Below are positions 58,080 through 64,000 of a stretch of 64,000 nt of DNA, one piece after another (within the stretch, counting starts at the first letter, position 1; every line of letters starts with the position of its first letter). Where the stretch lies: positions 62,001 through 126,000 of the forward strand of contig NZ_JAAOEO010000008.1 of assembly GCF_011393025.1 (NCBI RefSeq), written 5' to 3'. Under the pieces are notes generated by a model. It was not told the origin of the DNA, ran no database searches, and saw nothing but the letters and a program-made list of their open reading frames with translations. This DNA comes from Neobacillus terrae. Its GTDB lineage: Bacteria > Bacillota > Bacilli > Bacillales > Cytobacillaceae. A program made the translations under genes and the position numbers.

Positions 58080-58098
58080 CCTGGCATTTCTTTTTTTC
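58068..58098 (+). terminator. Terminator overlapping the exonuclease stop codon
   Basis: GCCAGGC-TATA-GCCTGGC with the TAG stop in the loop region, then ATTTCTTTTTTT. Confidence 0.88.
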
Positions 58099-58099
58099 T

Positions 58100-58160
58100 A
58101 AAAGCTTTGTTAAACGCTCTCGGCGCTCGCTTTCCGCCGCAATCAACTTAATGAAGAATC
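58100..58160. repeat. Fragment of interspersed repeat A
   Basis: GCTCTCGGCGCTCGCTTTCCGCCGCAATCAACTT, the end of repeat A also seen near 8310. Confidence 0.5.
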
Positions 58161-58284
58161 AGCCATGAGTTTTAACACAGACTCAAAAAGGCATTTACCG
58201 TTAGCATGATTAATAAAGTTTGAAAAAAGGTTATATCCCCCAAGACCGGGAATAATGTAATAAATATCAAGAGAGGTGTATGGA

Positions 58285-59967
58285 ATGCTGTATCTCGATA
58301 AAAAACATGACCCGGCTAAAAACAGAAACTTACTTGCTGAGGTTACGGGACAAAGGCTTGACTTAAAACAGGCGCTTGCAGAGACGGATCAGCTTTTTCA
58401 GGAAAATAGTACTGCTCCATCGGTCAGCATCCCCTCTGCTTCTCCCCAGCCAAAGCTTCCTTTTTTCCAAAGATTAAAAGCCGGAATTTTTAGGTTCTTT
58501 TATACCATTAGAGCATCCTCCGATGAACCGATGTTAAATACAACGGTTGATGAAATGGGAAACCCCTGGCCTGAATGGAAGCCATTGCTCGATGAGGAAT
58601 ACCTTCACTTAATGAAGATTGCGAGAGAAGTGAATGTAGCCGATTTCGGGGCGGTAGGCGACGGTATTACCGACTGTACGGAAGCCTTTGAAAAAGCATC
58701 CGGAAACGGAAGAGTGATTGTGCATGTACCGGAAGGAACCTATATTACAAAAGGCATTCGGCTCCCTTCTTTTACCGGCTTAATCGGAAAAGGAAAAGGC
58801 GTTACCACCATCAAACTCCACGACAAAGCGCCAAAGGGCACCCGCCTTGTGACAAATTTTCACCATCGGAAAGGAAACAGAAATATCCTTGTGGAGGGAA
58901 TGAGCCTTGATTGGAATGTGGAACGGCTAGGAACTGCAGAAAAAACAAGTACCTGGGGAAACCATTCCAGCTGCCTGACATTTGCGAATGTATCATACGG
59001 CTGGGTTAAGAATGTAGAGGGAATTAATCCTGGGCTCCACTGTTTCGATATTTCTTCTACATTATATAATTATTCGGGTGATGGATTCCGTGCACGAGGC
59101 GGGAGCCAATACGTCTGGTTAGATTTATTGACCGGTTACGGTTTTGGTGACGATGGGATTACAACCCACCACAGTGACAATATCCTGATAACAAACTGCC
59201 ATATGTGCGACCCTAGCGGCCGTGCCCATAAAAAAGGTTTTTCCAATTCAAACGGGATTGAAGTGGATGATGGCTCAAAGAATGTCTGGCTGGTTAATAA
59301 TTCTTCAACCCGATGTTTTGGCGGTGTAGAAATAAAAGCACATGCTACTTCATCAGCAGCCTGCAATGTCCAAATTATTGGCCATTTGTCCGTTAATGAT
59401 AACCGATCCTATAACTTCAGGCATATTGGCCATCACCAAAGCACAGATCCCGAGTCGAAAACTGCTTATAATATCAAAGCAACCAATCTGGCTGCTCTGG
59501 CACCAATTTATACAGATCTTTATAAGGATTCAGAACCGAGAGGATTGGTTGTATCTGCATATAAAAACGTGGCCATTAACCATTTCACCTTAATAGGCGA
59601 CCCTGAATATGACTACCGGAAGAACCCAGTGATTGCTGTTCAATACAAGTCGCGAAATGTTGGGCTCTATAATGTTAACATCCGCCACTTTAAAAAGGCG
59701 GGAATTGATATTAAGGTATTCGGCGGAGATAACCACCCGGAAAATGTGGCCATTAACAATGTTATTGTTCACGACTCCGCCCCACAAGCTATCCATATTG
59801 GATCAGGCATTTTAACAGCGTCCATCCAAAATATCAGAGCAACAGGAAAAAACGGAAAAGCAGGACTTGTGACCGAACAGCCCGGAACTCTCGTTTCCAA
59901 CTTCCGCGCCGATGGATATAAAATTTCTGTTTCTATTGCTGGCGATGAGGCAAAAACCATTTCATAA
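58285..59967 (+). CDS. Pectate-lyase-fold (right-handed beta-helix) protein
   Basis: A 560-residue protein. After a 110-residue N-terminal region with a Pro/Ser linker comes the Pectate_lyase_3 start NVADFGAVGDGITDCTEAFEKA (about 120-142), followed by beta-helix coils with regular N/D/I/V strands to the C-terminus (for example NVWLVNNSSTRCFGGVEIKA; NVALYNV-like repeats). There is no signal peptide, which is unusual for such enzymes. Substrate unknown; it might be a spore- or phage-tail-derived polysaccharide enzyme. ATG 58285 has AGAGAGG upstream. Confidence 0.78.
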   Translation: MLYLDKKHDPAKNRNLLAEVTGQRLDLKQALAETDQLFQENSTAPSVSIPSASPQPKLPFFQRLKAGIFRFFYTIRASSDEPMLNTTVDEMGNPWPEWKPLLDEEYLHLMKIAREVNVADFGAVGDGITDCTEAFEKASGNGRVIVHVPEGTYITKGIRLPSFTGLIGKGKGVTTIKLHDKAPKGTRLVTNFHHRKGNRNILVEGMSLDWNVERLGTAEKTSTWGNHSSCLTFANVSYGWVKNVEGINPGLHCFDISSTLYNYSGDGFRARGGSQYVWLDLLTGYGFGDDGITTHHSDNILITNCHMCDPSGRAHKKGFSNSNGIEVDDGSKNVWLVNNSSTRCFGGVEIKAHATSSAACNVQIIGHLSVNDNRSYNFRHIGHHQSTDPESKTAYNIKATNLAALAPIYTDLYKDSEPRGLVVSAYKNVAINHFTLIGDPEYDYRKNPVIAVQYKSRNVGLYNVNIRHFKKAGIDIKVFGGDNHPENVAINNVIVHDSAPQAIHIGSGILTASIQNIRATGKNGKAGLVTEQPGTLVSNFRADGYKISVSIAGDEAKTIS

Positions 59968-59980
59968 GTACTCTACAAGA

Positions 59981-60018
59981 TTGAAAAAGGCTCTCCCATT
60001 GGGAAAGCCTTTTTCAAT
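59981..60018 (+). terminator. Terminator of the beta-helix gene
   Basis: TTGAAAAAGGCTCTCCC / GGGAAAGCCTTTTTCAA stem with ATT loop. Confidence 0.9.
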
Positions 60019-60169
60019 CCGATAACGTATGGCTGCTCCTGTTGCTTTCAAGATCGCCGGCAATACTTTTTCAACAATTTCCCAGGGCCTCTTTGGTCAT
60101 ATATTGAGTCATTTCCTTTTCAATATAAAGATTAGAAATGCCTCAGCCAAAATATTATAGATTGGAAGA

Positions 60170-60465
60170 ACAAAAGGCGCATGCGCCCTATTTTTATGAT
60201 GAAAGGCTAAATACGCAACATCCTGTGGGCCTCCGACAGGCATAAGACGAATCACGCAGTCATCCTCGGAAAAGCTAAAGCTTTTCCTTCGTGCGATGCG
60301 GATGCTTCCGAGGCGTTCCTTGTCCTGATTTCTGAAGTGGTTTGGCTTATGACTCCGAGCTGTTCTAATCATCACCTATCGGTCATGATCCTCACAAGAT
60401 ATTCAAAGAAGCATATTCCCGAGGAAAACTGGCTGGGCGCTGGAGCTGGATTACAATAACCCAGT
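60170..60465. repeat. Large interspersed repeat (third family, sharing parts with B)
   Basis: AAGGCGCATGCGCC, GGGCCTCCGACAGGCATAAG, ATCCTCGGAAAAGCTAAAGC, TTTTCCTTCGTGCGATGC, GAGGCGTTCCTTGTCC and finally GGCTGGGCGCTGGAGCTGGA. The last phrase is the repeat B end; the CTCGGAAAAGC/TTCGTGCGAT part is shared with 31968-32092. No coding frame with a ribosome-binding site. Confidence 0.6.
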
Positions 60466-60507
60466 TCAAGTTATCCACAAGGTAAAAATCTTAATTTCCT
60501 AAAAGAT

Positions 60508-60547
60508 TAAAAAGGCCGAGGTACCAATTAGGTACTCAGCCTTTTAG
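60508..60547 (-). terminator. OYE operon terminator
   Basis: AAAAGGC-CGAG-GTACC / GGTAC-TCAG-CCTTTT stem; T's on the minus strand. Confidence 0.85.
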
Positions 60548-60554
60548 TTATATC

Positions 60555-61676
60555 TTAAACACCAGGGAACCAGCCCGGTGAGTTAACAATCGCCTGCCAT
60601 AAAGGTTCTGGAACCTCATGATGGTCAGGATCGTTTTTATCAATTTCCGTAACAATTTCTTCTTCTCTTCCGCTTTGTACTTTTTCAACCCAGTCAGGAT
60701 CAATAATAAGTTCGCGAGCCAAAGCGATCAGAGGAACACCAGATGCAATTGCCTTTAATGCTTCGTCTGCTGTGTAGATGGAACCTACACCAATAAGAGG
60801 CACCCTGTTATTGATTGTGTCCATTAACTGTTCAATCCTTGGACGATCAAGATCTGCTCCTCTTCTTGGCTTAGAATAGAAATCCATCAAAGAAACGTGA
60901 AGATAATCAAGACCCTTACCTGCGAGTACATCCACTAATGCAAGAGTGTCATCCATTGTAATTCCTGGCGTTTCCGGTTCTTCAGGAGAAAATCTGTAAC
61001 CAACAATAAATGGTTCTTTTGTGTGCTCTTTCACTACTCTTTGTACTTCATCCACAATAGCAAGCGGGAAAGCCATTCGTTTTTCTAGACTTCCACCCCA
61101 GCGATCTTCACGACGGTTTGAATGAGGAGAGAAGAATTGCTGGATAAGGTATCCGTTTGCACCGTGGATTTCTACTCCATCATAGCCTGCCTCTATTGCC
61201 CTGCGTGTAGTCTCTCCAAAAGCCTTAATAATTTCTTCAACTTCAGAATCGGAAAGCTCTCTAGGAACTGGTCCTGACTGTCTGTTTGGTGATTGAACTC
61301 CGCTTGCACTTACAACATCACCATCAACCAGCTCGGGCGGGCATTCCCGGCCGCCATGGAATATTTGGAGAACTGCTTTTGCTCCCTCCTCTTTAATAGC
61401 TGAAGCAAGCTGTTTTAAGCTTGGGATCATTTCATCGCGATCTCCGGCAAATTCCCCTTTAAAACCTTGGCCGTTAGCAGTTACATTAGTGCAGGCAGTA
61501 ATAACCATACTGACATCCTTTGAACGGCGGGCGTAGTACTTTACCTCTGCCTCCGTTACAGTTCCATCCGAATTGGATGAAAAATTTGTCATTGGTGCCA
61601 TTACAATACGGTTTTTTAACTCCACGCCATCTTTTAAAGAAAGCGGCTGAAATAAAGAATTATATTTTTGATTCAT
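60555..61676 (-). CDS. Old yellow enzyme family NADH:flavin oxidoreductase, YqiG-like
   Basis: A 373-residue FMN-dependent TIM-barrel ene-reductase. It has FQPLSLKDGVELKNRIVMAPMT at the start, the active-site pair in GVEIHGANGYL (His-x2-Asn), FFSPHSNRREDRWGGSLEKRM, and LIALARELIIDPDWV near the phosphate site. It reduces activated double bonds of enals, enones or nitro-compounds with NAD(P)H. AGGAGG precedes the ATG. Last of three genes with the nitroreductase (34 nt upstream) and a monooxygenase-fold protein: a probable electrophile or quinone detoxification operon. Confidence 0.92.
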   Translation of the reverse strand: MNQKYNSLFQPLSLKDGVELKNRIVMAPMTNFSSNSDGTVTEAEVKYYARRSKDVSMVITACTNVTANGQGFKGEFAGDRDEMIPSLKQLASAIKEEGAKAVLQIFHGGRECPPELVDGDVVSASGVQSPNRQSGPVPRELSDSEVEEIIKAFGETTRRAIEAGYDGVEIHGANGYLIQQFFSPHSNRREDRWGGSLEKRMAFPLAIVDEVQRVVKEHTKEPFIVGYRFSPEEPETPGITMDDTLALVDVLAGKGLDYLHVSLMDFYSKPRRGADLDRPRIEQLMDTINNRVPLIGVGSIYTADEALKAIASGVPLIALARELIIDPDWVEKVQSGREEEIVTEIDKNDPDHHEVPEPLWQAIVNSPGWFPGV

Positions 61677-61710
61677 TTCTGTTCCTCCTTGGTGCTATTG
61701 AAATCAAATT

Positions 61711-62388
61711 TTATTCAACCCACTGGACAATATCATCCAGCTGCCTTCGTGCTTTTGGACGCGGTTCTTTAACTCTGTAGCCAAAGGCGGCCATTACCGA
61801 CATTGACAGCCTTCCGTTTTCCAAAAGCCCTTCCTCTTCAAGTATCTTGTTTACAGCATCCATATCGAATCCCTCTATTGGACAAGAATCGATTCCAATC
61901 AAGGCTGCCGCCGTCATCATATTTGTTAAGGCGATATACGTCTGTTTACCTGCCCAGTCCAATATTGCCCGCTCATTATCAAATAAGTGAAAGTCCTCTT
62001 CCTGAAAGGACCGATATCTAACAAGCATTCCCTGGTGCACTTCTTCTGGAACTTTTTTTACCTCTTTCATTTGATGGGCAATATAATCTGAATCATATTT
62101 TGTATCCTTAATGGTTCTTGCCAGAATCAGAACAAAATGGCTTGCCGTCGGAAGCTGTCCCTGTGCCCCCCAGGCCACCTCTTTCAATCTTTCCCGAAGC
62201 CTTGAGTTTTGGACAACAATAAATTTCCATGGTTCTATCCCTAAAGAACTGGGGGATAATCTTGCAGCCTCCAAAATATATCGAAAATCACTTTCAGAGA
62301 TCTTTTTATCCTGGTCAAATTCCTTGGTGGCATGCCTGAATTCCAGTGACTCTAAGATTTCCTGTTTCTTTGCTATCATGTCGGCCAC
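61711..62388 (-). CDS. NAD(P)H-dependent nitroreductase, YfkO-like
   Basis: A 225-residue FMN nitroreductase: EFRHATKEFD (RxAxxxF motif for phosphate), LSPSSLGIEPWKFIVVQ, GIDSCPIEGFD and MAAFGYR are the conserved blocks of the NfsB/YfkO branch. GTG start with AAGGGAGAG at good spacing. It lies 32 nt after the monooxygenase gene and before the OYE gene. Likely reduces nitro-aromatics or quinones, giving two-electron detoxification. Confidence 0.92.
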   Translation of the reverse strand: MADMIAKKQEILESLEFRHATKEFDQDKKISESDFRYILEAARLSPSSLGIEPWKFIVVQNSRLRERLKEVAWGAQGQLPTASHFVLILARTIKDTKYDSDYIAHQMKEVKKVPEEVHQGMLVRYRSFQEEDFHLFDNERAILDWAGKQTYIALTNMMTAAALIGIDSCPIEGFDMDAVNKILEEEGLLENGRLSMSVMAAFGYRVKEPRPKARRQLDDIVQWVE

Positions 62389-62420
62389 AGTGAATCTCTC
62401 CCTTCGGACCAGAGAATAAT

Positions 62421-62714
62421 TTACGATAGCTTTTCCGCTTCAAATATTTTAACTTCATTTGGCATCGCCAAATGTTCCTTAATTTCTTTGCCAAAGGCTT
62501 TATAATGCTCAGTCTCACGATGGAAAGTGGTGGCATCCTTATCCTTCCATTCCTCCACCATTACAAAGGTGCTTGGATCCTTTACATCTTCATATAAGTG
62601 GTAGCTGATATTTCCCTCTTCCGCTTTAGAACCTTCCATTACCTTATCAGCAGCACGCAAAAACTGCTGCTTGCTTTCTGGTTTAACCTTAATGAACGCA
62701 TGAATGATGATCAT
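62421..62714 (-). CDS. Antibiotic biosynthesis monooxygenase (ABM) fold protein, YgiN-like
   Basis: A 97-residue ferredoxin-like ABM domain: FIKVKPESKQQFLRAADKVM, EEGNISYHLYEDVKDPSTFVMVEEWKDKDATTFHRETEHYKAF are the typical strands and the W/H pocket. Relatives such as YgiN act on quinols. First gene of the three-gene operon, with GGAGGGA upstream and a palindromic operator overlapping the promoter. Confidence 0.9.
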   Translation of the reverse strand: MIIIHAFIKVKPESKQQFLRAADKVMEGSKAEEGNISYHLYEDVKDPSTFVMVEEWKDKDATTFHRETEHYKAFGKEIKEHLAMPNEVKIFEAEKLS

Positions 62715-62788
62715 AAACTTTCCCTCCTATTTGTTGGCCAAGTGTTATTATCCACTAAAAACCATGCTTTTATATGTATACAACCTTA

Positions 62789-62808
62789 AAACAACAAGCT
62801 TGTTGTTT
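62789..62808. promoter_or_regulatory. 20-bp palindromic operator of the detoxification operon
   Basis: AAACAACAAGCTTGTTGTTT, a perfect palindrome. On the minus strand TTGTTG at its edge serves as -35, with a 17-nt spacer to TATAAA, so a bound repressor would block the operon promoter. The regulator is unknown (MarR-, HxlR- or TetR-type possible). Confidence 0.65.
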
Positions 62809-62945
62809 ACAAACTTTCTGCCTATCCGCTTTCCGTAAGAAAAAGGGCAGCAGACATTTTTGTTTTTACATTACTGCACATGGTTAAACATTTTTTTATG
62901 CAATCAGAATATATAGATATAAATTCTGAGCAGCCAAAGAAAAGA

Positions 62946-62966
62946 AGCCTTCCCAATGGGAGGCTC
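62946..62966 (-). terminator. TetR/YrdB operon terminator
   Basis: AGCCTTCCC / GGGAGGCT stem; CTTCTTTTCTTT on the minus strand. Confidence 0.7.
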
Positions 62967-62980
62967 CCCCGACATTTATA

Positions 62981-63322
62981 TTATTGTTTCCAAAAACGAA
63001 GCAGGAATAGATTAACAATAGCAAGGGCAACGTATATACCTGCGAGCTTATGATGAAGTGAAAAGAAGAAGGCACCTGCAGCAATGGAGAAAATTAATAA
63101 CTCGAGCAAAGTCCGATATATACCCGTTATAGGATAAGGAGCGCCCGGCGAACCAAAAGTACCCCAAACAACAGCAAAGGCCAACGGAGCTCCAATCCCC
63201 AGGAGCCATTTTACTGCCCCTCCGTTACCAGTATGGAATCCCCATATTCCGAGAGCTGCCAATGCAGCAAGCTCCAACAAAAATCTCAACGCCAGATTCC
63301 CTGATTTAATCACTTCCACCAT
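62981..63322 (-). CDS. YrdB family (DUF2568) membrane protein
   Basis: A 113-residue protein with four helices. LALRFLLELAALAALGIWGF and AVVWGTFGSPGAPYP are the DUF2568/YrdB signature. GGAGGAG precedes the ATG, which lies inside the end of the TetR gene (17-bp overlap). Function unknown; its pairing with the TetR regulator suggests membrane stress or solvent response. Confidence 0.88.
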   Translation of the reverse strand: MVEVIKSGNLALRFLLELAALAALGIWGFHTGNGGAVKWLLGIGAPLAFAVVWGTFGSPGAPYPITGIYRTLLELLIFSIAAGAFFFSLHHKLAGIYVALAIVNLFLLRFWKQ

Positions 63323-63899
63323 TTTCTCCTCCTAACCTTTCCAACCCTCCAAGAAAGGATGAAATAATAAGCTCTAAACTTTTATCCGTATTTAGTGCTA
63401 GGCCAAAGCCTCCCTTTTGTTCCAGCATCGAAAAACCATGCAGAATGCTTCTCAGTCCGCGAACGGCATGCAATGAAGTATCTCCTTCCAGCCCATAAAT
63501 CTGAAGCATACTTACGGCCAGTTCAACTATTTTACTTCCCGCCCGCTGTACTTCATCATTTTCTGGATTGGGGGCAGACAAGGTTGCCTCATAGAGACCA
63601 GGATGCTTTCGCGCAAAGCTTATATAAGCTTTACTAACATTTAATATCCTATTTTCACCCGGGTCCCCGATTGTGTGTTCTTCAAGCTCTTCGTATAACC
63701 GTTCAATTCCGTAGACAGCCAGTTTTTCACGTAAATCTGCAAGCCCGTTAAAATGGTTATATAGTGAGGGAGGACGGATTCCTAGCTTTTTTGCAAGGGT
63801 TGCTAATGTAACCTCAAGGTAGCTGTATTCATCTGCAATATTCGCAGCTTCCTTTAAAATTGTAGTTAAATCTAATGAATGTTTAGGCCTCGGTGACAT
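63306..63899 (-). CDS. TetR/AcrR family regulator with WHG-type C-terminal domain
   Basis: A 197-residue regulator. The helix-turn-helix is in residues 10-55 (ILKEAANIADEYSYLEVTLATLAKKLGIRPPSLYNHF), and the C-terminal domain has LRSILHGFSMLEQKGGFGLALNTDKSLELIISSFL, typical of TetR_C_33/WHG. It overlaps yrdB and follows a gene cut by the window edge by 14 nt. It probably represses this operon. Start ATG with GGGAG upstream. Confidence 0.9.
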   Translation of the reverse strand: MSPRPKHSLDLTTILKEAANIADEYSYLEVTLATLAKKLGIRPPSLYNHFNGLADLREKLAVYGIERLYEELEEHTIGDPGENRILNVSKAYISFARKHPGLYEATLSAPNPENDEVQRAGSKIVELAVSMLQIYGLEGDTSLHAVRGLRSILHGFSMLEQKGGFGLALNTDKSLELIISSFLGGLERLGGENGGSD

Positions 63900-63913
63900 T
63901 TTACTTACTCCCT

Positions 63914-64000
63914 TTATAATTTCATTTCAAATCGTTTTATGACCTTTTCCATTTCTGATTGCGGATTTTTGATCATCTCTCCATGACCAACAGCAAGTAT
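63914..64000 (-). CDS. C-terminal end of a gene, possibly MBL-fold hydrolase
   Basis: The last 28 codons of a leftward gene whose start lies beyond the window: ILAVGHGEMIKNPQSEMEKV and so on to the TAA at 63914. VGHGE-x-I-x-x-P is how many metallo-beta-lactamase-fold hydrolases end, but too little is visible to be sure. Upstream member of the TetR/YrdB operon. Confidence 0.45.
   Translation of the reverse strand: MLAVGHGEMIKNPQSEMEKVIKRFEMKL

Noticed and set aside
48937..63899. Phage-defence island (dynamin, DUF2971, DUF294, DnaQ-like genes)
   Set aside because: The genes lie apart, with housekeeping metabolism between them, no integrase, tRNA or composition shift, and no shared operon.

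Overview
The window looks like chromosomal DNA of an endospore-forming member of the Bacillaceae (Bacillus, Cytobacillus or Mesobacillus type). The signs are low G+C, strong AGGAGG ribosome-binding sites with frequent TTG and GTG starts, many factor-independent terminators, a perfect sigma-B promoter in front of a stress protein, a sigma-K-like promoter in front of a coat-like repeat protein, TnrA with two TnrA boxes, and several families of G+C-rich interspersed repeats. The genus is not certain from sequence alone. There is no prophage, no CRISPR array and no rRNA or tRNA; the only transposon trace is an IS1182-type remnant.

Layout. 1-5.2 kb: NERD-domain protein (cut by the left edge), a 21-bp periodic repeat array, Gfo/Idh/MocA dehydrogenase, AlkD-like DNA glycosylase and glutaminyl-tRNA synthetase. 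5.2-13.5 kb: one leftward gene block. It begins with a NarI-like cytochrome b, a NasA/NarB-type molybdopterin oxidoreductase, a four-cluster ferredoxin subunit, a Tat-exported Rieske protein and three small unknown proteins, and ends with a kinase, NarL-type regulator, NreA-like GAF protein and PAS kinase. I read it as a non-canonical nitrate (or related oxyanion) reductase with an Nre-type regulatory system. 13.7-26 kb: sensor kinase, IS1182 remnant with nested repeats, amino-acid permease, hydrolase, beta-hydroxyacid dehydrogenase, heterodimeric ABC exporter, a candidate plus-strand RNA and a sigma-B stress protein. 26-35 kb: VC0807-like membrane protein, HxlR/MFS pair, LacI regulator divergent from a 27-residue membrane peptide, split ThrE exporter, an apparently orphaned c-di-GMP riboswitch, and an amino-acid ABC transporter without its ATPase.

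35-48 kb: GGDEF-EAL protein, small haem-copper-oxidase-like protein, a 53-bp tandem repeat, rhodanese plus BASS transporter, amino-acid permease, a Met/Gly/Tyr decapeptide-repeat protein, CAP-domain lipoprotein, polysaccharide deacetylase, a probable 6S RNA and a drug exporter whose last codons lie in a repeat. 48-64 kb: MOSC protein, TPR-dynamin GTPase, quinone oxidoreductase, DUF2971 protein, a nitrogen block (TnrA, AmtB, GlnD-like nucleotidyltransferase, DnaQ-like exonuclease), a pectate-lyase-fold protein, an OYE/nitroreductase/monooxygenase operon and a TetR/YrdB operon.

The strongest candidates for something little described are the NasA-type reductase tied to NarI-like, Rieske and Nre-like partners; the AmtB-nucleotidyltransferase-exonuclease arrangement without GlnK; the c-di-GMP riboswitch cut off from its gene by a repeat; and the LacI regulator whose best target is a tiny membrane peptide. 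Where a start codon given here is internal to a longer open frame, it was chosen because a Shine-Dalgarno sequence sits at normal distance before it.
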